This document shows positions 8,145-16,005 of a stretch of 64,000 bases of DNA, one piece after another. Numbering within the stretch: position 1 is the stretch's first letter; the number at the start of each line of letters is the position of its first letter. The notes beneath the pieces were generated by a model, which did not search any database, was not told where the DNA came from, and saw only the letters and a program-made list of their open reading frames with translations. The DNA is from Acidobacteriota bacterium (GTDB lineage: Bacteria > Acidobacteriota > UBA6911 > RPQK01 > JAJDTT01). The translations under genes and the position numbers were made by a program. The stretch is taken from NCBI GenBank assembly GCA_028874215.1, contig JAPPLF010000022.1, forward strand, positions 1 through 64,000. Direction: 5' to 3'.

Positions 8145-8183
8145 TTGACGGCAAACTAACGCCAATGATACAGATATCTGTAT
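8145..8183 (+). promoter_or_regulatory. vapBC promoter with palindromic operator over the start codon
   Basis: TTGACG (8145-8150) is followed 16 bp later by GATACA. A perfect 16-bp palindrome (8168-8183, half-site ATACAGAT) spans the -10 region and runs into the vapB ATG at 8182. Transcription would begin at or next to the ATG, so the mRNA may be leaderless. VapB bound here would block both promoter and start codon. Confidence 0.55.
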
Positions 8184-8421
8184 GAAAACGACCCTCAACT
8201 TCGATGATCGTCTGATACGAGCGGCAAAACAACGAGCCACGGAAGAGGATTTAACGCTCACGCGGCTGATCGAGTGTGCACTGCGCAAATACTTGCAACC
8301 CCCACCTGTCCCGAATCGTAACTTCCGTGCTCGACTTTTGACCAAGCGGGGACGGACAATGCCGGGAATCGATCTGGATGATCGAGTCTCACTCTACGAG
8401 CGCATGGATGGACCGAGTTGA
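8182..8421 (+). CDS. vapB: VapB-type ribbon-helix-helix antitoxin
   Basis: 79 aa. MKTTLNFDDRLIRAAKQRATEEDLTLTRLIE is a ribbon-helix-helix domain of the type II antitoxin VapB group (DUF2191-like). The C-terminal part (from about residue 45) would thread into the VapC active site. Its stop overlaps the vapC start (TTGA), giving coupled translation. A palindromic operator covers its promoter. The pair is intact, unlike the vapBC remnant 2.3 kb to the left, and the region is lower in GC than the surrounding genes, consistent with acquisition. Confidence 0.85.
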   Translation: MKTTLNFDDRLIRAAKQRATEEDLTLTRLIECALRKYLQPPPVPNRNFRARLLTKRGRTMPGIDLDDRVSLYERMDGPS

Positions 8422-8843
8422 TCGCGATTGACACGAACGTTCTCGTCCACGCGCACTGGCCGGATTCACCTAAACATCGTCTTGCTCACGACCGTGTCGT
8501 TGCGCTTGCGGAGGCTCCTTCCCAATGGGGAATCCCCGTTTTCTGTATCGGAGAGTTCGTCCGCATAATCACTCACCCCAAAGTATTCGATCCACACTAC
8601 ACGTCCGCAGAAGCATGTGAAGCCTTGGCAAGGGTGCTCGCCTCACCGAGCGCAGTCGTGCTTTGCCCCGGTCCTGAGTATCCCATCCTACTCATGGAGG
8701 CGATACGCGAGTCAAACGCAACTGGCAATCTTGTATTCGATGCTCAGATCGTTGCTCTTTGCCGAGAGTGGGGCATCTATCAACTACTCACTGAGGATCG
8801 CGATTTCGATCGATTCAAGAATTTGAAAACCGAACGACTGTGA
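8418..8843 (+). CDS. vapC: VapC-type PIN-domain ribonuclease toxin
   Basis: 141 aa PIN-domain nuclease. Acidic residues expected for Mg2+ binding are visible: D5 in IAIDTNVLVHA, E46 in CIGEFVRI, D in VFDAQIVAL and D in LTEDRDFDRF. The start is TTG at 8418 inside the vapB stop. VapC toxins cleave tRNA or rRNA and are neutralised by VapB. Family length is normal and no damage is seen. Confidence 0.88.
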   Translation: MIAIDTNVLVHAHWPDSPKHRLAHDRVVALAEAPSQWGIPVFCIGEFVRIITHPKVFDPHYTSAEACEALARVLASPSAVVLCPGPEYPILLMEAIRESNATGNLVFDAQIVALCREWGIYQLLTEDRDFDRFKNLKTERL

Positions 8844-8915
8844 ACGTCATACTGTCCGTCTCCCAACCCTTGGGAGAGACGGACAGCGAAAAGCTCAAGA
8901 TCAGGTGGAGTGAAT

Positions 8916-9143
8916 ATGAGTATCACCGATATCTTGGACCAAAGTCTGGTTGGGGTGAGCCCTTATTGCGTTAGTAGAATTACTCATTGGCTTTTCGGTG
9001 GATGGATCGTGCAAGCTGGCGTTGGTATCGTCGCCATCGTCCGGTTGATAGCCCAAGAAAAAGATTCCTAAACAGAAGGCGGGAACAGTGGTGGAAAACG
9101 CCTCGCTATGCCTTGTCCTCCAATGACTAGCGGATTGTTCTGA
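8916..9143 (+). CDS. Possible small membrane-associated ORF
   Basis: A 75-codon frame begins at ATG 8916 with a good ribosome site (GGTGGAG, 5 bases upstream). It contains one hydrophobic stretch (GGWIVQAGVGIVAIVRLIAQ, about residues 28-47) flanked by basic residues. I recognise no family. The 319 bases between vapC and the polyketide synthase gene (8844-9162) hold nothing else I can support. Coding status is doubtful; it could be chance in a lower-GC spacer. Confidence 0.25.
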
Positions 9144-9162
9144 TGAGAACTGGACGAGAGAA

Positions 9163-10227
9163 GTGTTGCCGGTGACAGCGGATTCGGGTCCGCGAATCAG
9201 GTCCATCGCCACGGCGGTTCCGCCCCACCGGATCACCCAGGACGAGGTCAGGGATTTCGGCGCCAGGTTCTTTGCCGGCGACGTCGCGGCCCTGGATCGC
9301 CTGCTGGATGTCTACGACAACGCGGCGATCGGAGAAGGGTATTGCTGCCTGCCCAAGAGCTGGTACGCGGAAAACGGGCACGGCTTCGGGGAGAAGAACC
9401 GGCTCTTCCTCGAACACGCGGTGGCGTTGCTGAAAGAGGCGGCCATGGGGTGCCTGGCCGACGGAGACACCGACCCGCGCGAGATCGACCTCATCGTCAC
9501 CGTCTCGACGACCGGTATCGCGACGCCCAGCCTGGACGCCAGGCTCATGACCGAGCTGCCGTTTCGCCGCGACGTGCAAAGACTGCCGATCTTCGGTCTG
9601 GGATGCGCGGGCGGCGTGCTGGGGCTGGCCCGTGCGGCCGCGTGCGCGCGTGCTGCTCCCGGCAGCCGAGTTCTGGTCCTGGTCGTGGAACTCTGTACGC
9701 TCACGTTCCGTGGCCGTGATCGATCCGCGCGCAACCTCGTCGCCACGGCGCTGTTCCGTGACGGCGCCGCCGCGGTGTTGCTGACGGATGACGGGCCGGG
9801 TCCGGCGATCGCTTCCTGGGGCGAATACACCTGGCCCGATTCGCTCGAGGTCATGGGGTGGGACGTGGCCGACGACGGGTTCGGAGTCGTGTTCTCCCGC
9901 AGCATACCCGACCTCGTGCGCTCGAACATGCGGCAGGCAACGGAGGAGTTTCTTTCCTCGCAGGATCTGCGCCTTCGAGATATCGACAGTTTCGTCTGCC
10001 ACCCCGGTGGCGCCAAGGTGCTCGACGCCCTCGAAGCAGTGTTCGACCTCCCAGCCGGGGGTTTGGAGCAGTCCCGGTCGGTCTTGCGCGACTACGGCAA
10101 CATGTCGGCCGCCACCGTGGTGTTCGTGCTCCAACGCATCCTCAGGGACCGTAGGGCGAAGCGTCACCTGTTGACCAGCCTGGGCCCGGGATTTTCGGCC
10201 GGTTTCCTGCTGCTCCAGTCGGCGTGA
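9163..10227 (+). CDS. Type III polyketide synthase (chalcone/stilbene synthase family)
   Basis: 354 aa homodimeric condensing enzyme. The Cys-His-Asn triad is visible: C148 in FGLGCAGG, H280 in FVCHPGGAKVLDALE and N313 in YGNMSAATVVF; the final GPGFSAGFLLL matches the family C-terminus. Bacterial members extend acyl-CoA starters with malonyl-CoA to make alkylpyrones or alkylresorcinols. The start is GTG 9163 with GAGAGAAG upstream; TTG 9166 or GTG 9172 are alternatives. Its stop overlaps the ICMT-like methyltransferase start, an arrangement known from bpsA-bpsB of Bacillus and srsA-srsB of Streptomyces. A long-chain phenolic or pyrone lipid product is inferred, not shown. Confidence 0.92.
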   Translation: MLPVTADSGPRIRSIATAVPPHRITQDEVRDFGARFFAGDVAALDRLLDVYDNAAIGEGYCCLPKSWYAENGHGFGEKNRLFLEHAVALLKEAAMGCLADGDTDPREIDLIVTVSTTGIATPSLDARLMTELPFRRDVQRLPIFGLGCAGGVLGLARAAACARAAPGSRVLVLVVELCTLTFRGRDRSARNLVATALFRDGAAAVLLTDDGPGPAIASWGEYTWPDSLEVMGWDVADDGFGVVFSRSIPDLVRSNMRQATEEFLSSQDLRLRDIDSFVCHPGGAKVLDALEAVFDLPAGGLEQSRSVLRDYGNMSAATVVFVLQRILRDRRAKRHLLTSLGPGFSAGFLLLQSA

Positions 10228-10751
10228 TGCCTGTCTCGTTTCCCATGAGCCCGCTGTACCTGATCGTCGGCTTTCTTGTTCTGCAGCGTCTCGTGGAACT
10301 GGCCATCGCGCGGCGCAACCACCGGGCGTTGGCGGCCGAGGGGGCGATTGAGTTCGGCCGGCGGCACTATCCCGCGCTTGTGGCCCTGCACACCGGCTGG
10401 CTGCTGGCGCTGCTTGGCACCATCGATCCGAAGACGCCGGTGTCGATCCCCCTGCTCGCCGTTTTTGTCCTGCTGGAATGCGGACGGGTGTGGGTCGTCG
10501 CGACCCTGGGTTCGCGATGGACCACTCGCATCATGGTCGTCCCCGGCGGCAAGCGTATCCGAAGCGGGCCGTACCGCTACGTCAATCACCCGAACTACCT
10601 GATCGTTTGCGGAGAGATCGCCGTGGTGCCGCTGATGTTCGGCGCGTGGGGACTGGCGTTGATCGCATCCGTGCTGAACCTTCTGGCGCTACGCACGCGG
10701 GTCCGGGTCGAAAACAAGGCCCTTGCGGAGGTCTACGGCGCAGGCTCCTAG
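10227..10751 (+). CDS. Isoprenylcysteine carboxyl methyltransferase (ICMT)-family membrane methyltransferase
   Basis: 174 aa integral membrane SAM-dependent methyltransferase. Four to five hydrophobic helices are followed by the ICMT signature GPYRYVNHPNYLIVCGEIAVV and a late RVRVENKAL helix. In type III polyketide synthase operons this family O-methylates alkylpyrones or resorcinols. ATG at 10227 overlaps the upstream stop by one base (TGATG), so the two proteins are made together. A GTG at 10224 is possible but would give a larger overlap. The C-terminus (EVYGAGS) is a little short for the family. Confidence 0.85.
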   Translation: MPVSFPMSPLYLIVGFLVLQRLVELAIARRNHRALAAEGAIEFGRRHYPALVALHTGWLLALLGTIDPKTPVSIPLLAVFVLLECGRVWVVATLGSRWTTRIMVVPGGKRIRSGPYRYVNHPNYLIVCGEIAVVPLMFGAWGLALIASVLNLLALRTRVRVENKALAEVYGAGS

Positions 10752-10926
10752 TGCAAGGTTCCAGATTGGCGGCAGGCGCGCGTCGGCGAACGTATGGCGA
10801 AAAAAAATTGCTTGGTTATTTTTCGTTAATATTTGGTTACAATTACGTGCTCCTATCGACTTTCCTCCGGCTCCGTACGGAGGTGGGTGCACCCTCGTTT
10901 TTAAAAGAGTGGACGGAGGTGAAACC
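10752..10926 (+). other. AT-rich spacer upstream of the flavin oxidase
   Basis: 175 bases separate the methyltransferase from the oxidase gene. The middle part (about 10798-10850) is unusually AT-rich for this window (runs such as AAAAAAATTG and ATTTTTCGTTAATATTTGG) and is a likely promoter region. I cannot define -35 and -10 boxes with correct spacing. No hairpin terminator was seen, so readthrough from the polyketide synthase operon is possible. Confidence 0.4.
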
Positions 10927-12540
10927 GTGCAACCGAAAATGACCAAACGCCAATTCCTGCAATCCATCGGCGCCGTCTCCGGGGTTGCCGCCATGTATCG
11001 GAGCATGAACGCGCTGGGCATGGCGAGCCCCGCTACGGCCGGTACCACCCGATTCCAGTTGACGCCGGGGTCGGGAATCGGGACGAGAGTCGCCATCCTG
11101 GGGGCCAGCGTCTCCGGCCTCGTCGCCGCCTACGAATTGTCGAAGGCGGGTTACGACTGCGTTGTGCTGGAGGCCACCGACCGCGCGGGCGGGCGCAACC
11201 TCACGGTTCGGAGCGGAGACGTGATCGAGGAGGAGGACAGCCGGCAATGGGTGGACTTCGATGCCGAAGACCATCTCTACGTGAACCTCGGTCCCGCCCG
11301 CCTGCCCTACCATCACACCACCATTCTCGGGTACTGCCGGGAATTCGGGGTCGACCTGGAGGTTTTCACCAACGACAACCGGGCCGCTTTCTTCCACAAC
11401 CAGGATCGATTCGACGGGCCGGTCGCGGCCCGGCAGGTTGTGACGGATACCCGCGGATATATTGCCGAACTTCTGGCCAAGGCGGTGAACCGCAACGCCC
11501 TGGACAGTGAGTTGACCGGCGAGGACAAGGAACTGATCCTCGGCCTGCTCCGCAGCTACGGCGATCTGGACCCGGATGATCTCTACGTGGGCTCGAGCCG
11601 CGGCGGCCATCTGGGGCCTCACGTCCATGCCGGTCTGGCGCCGGGAGACGTGAACGACCCCCTCGATCTGAGTCAACTGCTCAGATCGGACTTCTGGCAG
11701 TACAAGCTCCATTTCAGCCAATTCCTCGATCAGAACCCGACCCTGTTGCAGCCTGTCGGGGGAATGGACGCCATTGTGGCTGCCTTCAAAGAGCGGGTGG
11801 AGCCTCTCGTCGTGTATGGGAGCGTCGTCGAGGAGATTCGGAAAACGACTGACGGCGTTCGTATCGTGTTCCGGACGCCGCACGACAGTCCGACTACGGC
11901 TGGCGCGGTTGCTGTCGTGTACGGGAGTTACAGGGGCATCATACAATCCTTGGAGGCGGACTACGCGATCTGCACCATACCTGCTCCGGTCCTGAGGGAC
12001 ATCCCCAACGATTTCTCGCCTGCGACGCAATCGGCGATCGCGTCGATCGAGTTCACCAACGCGGTCAAGATCGGATTCCAGGCCCAGCGGCGTTTCTGGG
12101 AGGAGGACCACGCCATCTACGGCGGCATTTCCTGGACCGACCAGGACATCACGCAGATCTGGTATCCGGCCTACGGCTATCATCGTGAAAAGGGGATCGT
12201 CCTCGGGGCCTATATCTGGGATCCCGAGCCCGGTCTGCGTTACTCGGAAATGACGCCGTCCGACCGCTTGCAGGCCGCCATCGCCGAGGGCGAGCTCATC
12301 CACCCCGGTTATGGCGACGAGATGGCGTCCGGCGTGAGCCGCGCCTGGTCCAAGGTCCCGTTCCAGCGGGGAGGCTGGCCGGAGAGCTACAGGCCGCCGC
12401 AGCGGCTCACAAGGCCCGATGGCAGGATCTATTTTGCCGGCGACCAATTGAGCGCCCTGCCCGGTTGGCAGGAAGGGGCCGCCCTGGCCGCCCAGGCCGC
12501 CGTGGCCGCCATCGACGAACGGGTCAGGATGGGTGGATAG
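10927..12540 (+). CDS. Flavin-dependent amine oxidase-family oxidoreductase, exported
   Basis: 537 aa FAD enzyme of the monoamine oxidase / L-amino acid oxidase superfamily. The N-terminal Rossmann motif is VAILGASVSGLVAAYEL (residues 55-71) followed by LEATDRAGGR. The C-terminal flavin motif is YFAGDQLSALPGWQEGA. The GTG start at 10927 has GGAGGT six bases upstream; the ATG at 10939 is too far from it. The N-terminus (TKRQFLQSIGAVSGVAA) resembles a Tat signal with K-R in place of R-R. The usual GxGxxG has Ser at the second Gly. Position after the type III polyketide synthase and methyltransferase suggests it oxidises their product, as the flavoprotein SrsC does in Streptomyces, but an independent amino-acid oxidase is equally possible. 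Confidence 0.8.
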   Translation: MQPKMTKRQFLQSIGAVSGVAAMYRSMNALGMASPATAGTTRFQLTPGSGIGTRVAILGASVSGLVAAYELSKAGYDCVVLEATDRAGGRNLTVRSGDVIEEEDSRQWVDFDAEDHLYVNLGPARLPYHHTTILGYCREFGVDLEVFTNDNRAAFFHNQDRFDGPVAARQVVTDTRGYIAELLAKAVNRNALDSELTGEDKELILGLLRSYGDLDPDDLYVGSSRGGHLGPHVHAGLAPGDVNDPLDLSQLLRSDFWQYKLHFSQFLDQNPTLLQPVGGMDAIVAAFKERVEPLVVYGSVVEEIRKTTDGVRIVFRTPHDSPTTAGAVAVVYGSYRGIIQSLEADYAICTIPAPVLRDIPNDFSPATQSAIASIEFTNAVKIGFQAQRRFWEEDHAIYGGISWTDQDITQIWYPAYGYHREKGIVLGAYIWDPEPGLRYSEMTPSDRLQAAIAEGELIHPGYGDEMASGVSRAWSKVPFQRGGWPESYRPPQRLTRPDGRIYFAGDQLSALPGWQEGAALAAQAAVAAIDERVRMGG

Positions 12541-12591
12541 GCGCACGCAGACCGGTACGGCGCAATCACTGCGCGTGCCGCTTTCCCGGCA

Positions 12592-13056
12592 CTACTCGTC
12601 GTGGATGGTGGTCAGTTCGACAATCTCGTAGTGCTTGGTCCCGCCGGGGGTCCGGATCTGAACTTCGTCCCCCTCTTCCCGGTTCATCAGGCTGCGGCCG
12701 ATGGGAGAGGTGGTGGAGATCAGGCCGGCCTTGACGTCCGACTCCTCGCTGGTGACCAGCCGGTAGGTCACCTCGCTCTCGGTGTCCAGGTCGAACAGGA
12801 CCACGGTGGAGCCGTAGGAGATGCGGTCGGTGGGGATCTTGCTCAGATTGATGAGGGATAGGTTGGCCAGCCGCTGCTGCAGGTTGGCCAGATGGGCCTG
12901 GACGTAGGACTGCCGCTCCTTGGCGGTCTGGTACTCGGCGTTCTCTCTTAGGTCGCCCAACTGCAGCGCTTTCTTGAGCGCCGCCGGAAGCTCCTCACGC
13001 AGCTCCCGCTCCAGCTTCCGGATCTCTTTTTCCAGCTTCGCCTTGGCCTGCTTCAC
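12592..13056 (-). CDS. greA: Transcription elongation factor GreA
   Basis: 154 aa RNA polymerase secondary-channel factor that rescues backtracked complexes. It has an N-terminal coiled coil with the acidic tip GDLRENAEY (D35, E38) and a C-terminal FKBP-like domain ending GLISTTSPIGRSLMNREEGD and GTKHYEIVEL. The GTG start at 13056 overlaps the nuoN stop (GTGA), so greA is the last cistron of the nuoJKLMN operon and translationally coupled to it. The N-terminus is about four residues shorter than usual. The next gene is convergent. Confidence 0.9.
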   Translation of the reverse strand: MKQAKAKLEKEIRKLERELREELPAALKKALQLGDLRENAEYQTAKERQSYVQAHLANLQQRLANLSLINLSKIPTDRISYGSTVVLFDLDTESEVTYRLVTSEESDVKAGLISTTSPIGRSLMNREEGDEVQIRTPGGTKHYEIVELTTIHDE

Positions 13057-14483
13057 AGTCCTGCCGCCTCCCCGGCTATCGAAAGAACCTGCGCCGGGTA
13101 GACCCCCAGATAGAGGGTGCCGGCGGCCATAATTATTATCACGATCCGTGCCGCCAGAGGTATGGGGACGGGTTCCGGCGGCGTGGCCGCCTCCTTCATG
13201 AACATCAGGACGATGATCTGCAGGTAGTAGTAGAGTCCCACGGCCGAGGCCAGCACCGCCAGAATCACCAGGGCGACCAGGTCCGCTTCGACGGCGGCCG
13301 AGAAGAGGAAGAGCTTTCCGTAGAATCCCGCCGTCGGTGGAATGCCGATCAGGGAGAGGAGAAAGACGGTCAGGGAGACGCTCAGCAGCGGATGGCGGTA
13401 ACCGATTCCCCGATAGTCCTCCAGCTTGGTGAACTGCTCGTCCCGGCGCGCAAAGACCTGCACCACGGCGAAGGCTCCCAGCGTCATCAGGGAGTAGGCC
13501 GCCAGATAGAAGAGAACCCCCTGGCTCCCTCCCGGGCTGTTGGCGATGACGCCGAGCAGGATGTAACCGGCGTGGGCGATGGAGGAATAGGCCAGGAGGC
13601 GCTTGACATCGGTCTGGATCAGGGCCGCCACGTTGCCGATGATCATGGTCGCGGCGCAGGCGATCCAGAGCAGCACCTGCCACTGGTCGGCGCTGGCAGG
13701 GAACACTTGGTGAAGGAGGCGCAGCAACGTGATCAGGACGGCGGCCTTGGAACCCACCGCCAAGTGGGCGGTGATGGGAACCGGGGCTCCCTGGTAGACG
13801 TCCGGAGTCCAGACGTGCAAGGGCGCCAGAGCCGCCTTGAAGCCGAATCCCACGAGAAGCAGTCCAAGGCCCAACAGGAAGGTGGCGGTTCCCGCCTGTC
13901 CCTGGGCCGCCGCCTCGGCGATCGCCGCATACTTCGTCGAACCCGCCGCGCCGTACAGGAGGGCGATCCCATAGAGCATGAAGGCCGTGGAGAAAGCGCC
14001 CAGGAGGAAGTACTTGAGGGCCGACTCGTTCGATCTGGGGTCTCCCCGCCGGTAACCGGCCAGGACGTAGCTGGAGATGGAAAGGATCTCCAGTCCCAGG
14101 AAAGTCATGATGAGGTCGGCGCTCACGGCCATGAGCGACATCCCCACCGTGGCCATCAACAGGAGAGGGAAGTATTCGCCGTGCCGCAACCGCTCCCGCT
14201 TCAGGTAGGAGACTGAAATCAGGGCAACGGTTGCGCTGGAGACCAGAAACAGGATTCTGGCGGCGCCGCCCAGAGCGTCCATGGACACCATGCCGAAAAA
14301 GGCGGGACCATGGTCGCCCCATTGGAGCAGAGCGGTGACCAACGCCGCAACGAGGAACAGCGAGGCGGCGTAGCCCAATCGGACCTGCTGCCGAGACGGA
14401 AGGACCGGGATGGCCAGCATGAGCAGAATGCCGGCCACGGCCAGAAGGATCTCCGGAAGCAGGACGGAAGTGTTAAGGGGCAT
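13053..14483 (-). CDS. nuoN: NADH-quinone oxidoreductase subunit N
   Basis: 476 aa, one of the three antiporter-like proton-pumping subunits of complex I. About 14 hydrophobic helices are present, with LPSRQQVRLGY near the start and the conserved pumping helices around PLHVWTPDVYQGAPVPITAHLAV and VKRLLAYSSIAHAGYIL. Overlaps nuoM by 11 bases upstream and greA by 4 bases downstream. Normal family length. Confidence 0.95.
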   Translation of the reverse strand: MPLNTSVLLPEILLAVAGILLMLAIPVLPSRQQVRLGYAASLFLVAALVTALLQWGDHGPAFFGMVSMDALGGAARILFLVSSATVALISVSYLKRERLRHGEYFPLLLMATVGMSLMAVSADLIMTFLGLEILSISSYVLAGYRRGDPRSNESALKYFLLGAFSTAFMLYGIALLYGAAGSTKYAAIAEAAAQGQAGTATFLLGLGLLLVGFGFKAALAPLHVWTPDVYQGAPVPITAHLAVGSKAAVLITLLRLLHQVFPASADQWQVLLWIACAATMIIGNVAALIQTDVKRLLAYSSIAHAGYILLGVIANSPGGSQGVLFYLAAYSLMTLGAFAVVQVFARRDEQFTKLEDYRGIGYRHPLLSVSLTVFLLSLIGIPPTAGFYGKLFLFSAAVEADLVALVILAVLASAVGLYYYLQIIVLMFMKEAATPPEPVPIPLAARIVIIIMAAGTLYLGVYPAQVLSIAGEAAGL

Positions 14484-16005
14484 CGCTTCGGACTACCTGT
14501 TCGTGCTGGTCCTGGTTTAGCCGGTCCACCAGCTGTTGAATGCTGGTGTCCATGGTTCTCAGAAAGGCGCCGGAGCCGATCCCCATCCAGAGCGAAAGCG
14601 CGATGGCCGGAATCAACATCGCCCCCTCCCGGAAGCTCAGGTCCGGGAGCCGGCGGTTCGCTTCCTTTTCGACCCGTCCCAGAAAGACCCGCTGGTACAT
14701 CCAGAGCATGTACGCCGCCGACAGGACCACCCCGCAGACCGCAACGGCGGCGGCCGGGACGTTGGTGAGAAAAGTCCCCTGGAGAATGAGGAACTCGCCC
14801 ACGAACCCGCCGAGGCCGGGCAGCCCGATGCTTCCCAACAGCACGACGAAAAAGCAGGCCGAATAGCGCGGCATGGAATGGGCCAGCCCCCCGAACTCAT
14901 CGACCCGGCGGGTGTGACGGCGCTCGTAGAGGATACCCACCAGGAGAAACAGGGCTCCGGTGGAGACTCCATGATTGAGCATCTGGTAGGCGGCTCCCTC
15001 CATGGACTGAAAGTTGAAGGAGAAGATGCCCAGCACTACGAATCCCAGGTGGCTGACGGACGAATAGGCCACGAGCCGCTTCAGGTCGGGCTGCACCATG
15101 GCCACCAGGGCGCCGTAGATGATTCCGATCAACGCCAGCACGCAGACCGTCGGCGCCAACTGGACCGACGCCGAGGGAAAGAGGGGAAGGCAGAAGCGCA
15201 GGAGCCCGTAGGCCCCCATCTTGAGCAGGACGCCGGCCAGGATCACGGAAGCGGCCGTCGGCGCCTCGGTGTGGGCGTCCGGCAGCCAGGTGTGCAACGG
15301 AAAGACGGGAACCTTGACGGCGAAGGCCACGAAGAACAGGCCGAAGAGAAGGGTCTCGACTCCCGGGGAGAGAACCGCCTCGCCCCGCTTCAGGATCCCG
15401 ATCATTTCCACCAGATCGAAGTTGCCGGTTCCCAGCAGGAAATAGAGGATGACGATCCCCGCCAACATCAGCAGAGAACCGGCCATGGTGTAGATGAAGA
15501 ACTTCACCGCCGCGTAGATGCGCCGTTGCGACCCCCAGATTCCGATCAGGAAATACATGGGAATCAGAGAGACCTCCCAGAAGACGTAGAAGAGGATCAG
15601 GTCCAGAGCCAGGAAGACTCCCAGAATTCCCACTTCCAGGAGCAGGATGGAGGCCAGGTATAGCTTGAGCCTGTCCTTGAGGTTCCAGCTCGACAACAGC
15701 GCCAATGGGATCAGGACCGTGGTCAGGAGCACCAGGAGCAGGCTGATGCCGTCCAGACCCAGGAAGTACTGGACCTGGAAACCGGCGGCCCGGAACCAGT
15801 CGGCCTGCTCCACCATCTGGAAGGAACCGGCCTGGTTGTCGAAGTTCCGGAAGAGAACGGCCGACCAGAGAAACGTCGCCAGGGAAGCGATGAAAGCCGT
15901 CCATTTCAGGAGCCGGTCCCGTTCGGACGGGAGCAGGCAGACCACGACGGCTCCGATAGCCGGAATCAGCAGCAACAGGCTCAGATGATACGCAGCCATG
16001 GGCAT
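14473..16005 (-). CDS. nuoM: NADH-quinone oxidoreductase subunit M
   Basis: 510 aa antiporter-like membrane subunit of complex I. Landmarks are YVFWEVSLIPMYFLIGIWG with the conserved Glu, FPLHTWLPDAHTEAPTAASV and DLKRLVAYSSVSHLGFVVLG. The start ATG shares one base with the nuoL stop (TGATG). No anomaly seen. Confidence 0.95.
   Translation of the reverse strand: MPMAAYHLSLLLLIPAIGAVVVCLLPSERDRLLKWTAFIASLATFLWSAVLFRNFDNQAGSFQMVEQADWFRAAGFQVQYFLGLDGISLLLVLLTTVLIPLALLSSWNLKDRLKLYLASILLLEVGILGVFLALDLILFYVFWEVSLIPMYFLIGIWGSQRRIYAAVKFFIYTMAGSLLMLAGIVILYFLLGTGNFDLVEMIGILKRGEAVLSPGVETLLFGLFFVAFAVKVPVFPLHTWLPDAHTEAPTAASVILAGVLLKMGAYGLLRFCLPLFPSASVQLAPTVCVLALIGIIYGALVAMVQPDLKRLVAYSSVSHLGFVVLGIFSFNFQSMEGAAYQMLNHGVSTGALFLLVGILYERRHTRRVDEFGGLAHSMPRYSACFFVVLLGSIGLPGLGGFVGEFLILQGTFLTNVPAAAVAVCGVVLSAAYMLWMYQRVFLGRVEKEANRRLPDLSFREGAMLIPAIALSLWMGIGSGAFLRTMDTSIQQLVDRLNQDQHEQVVRSDAP

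Noticed and set aside
10843-12546. A 567-codon frame opposite the flavin oxidase
   Set aside because: Composition and lack of motifs show it is a shadow of the oxidase gene.
12541-12591. Terminator between the oxidase and greA
   Set aside because: The best stem is only 5 bp (GCGCA/TGCGC) without a T tract, too weak to list.
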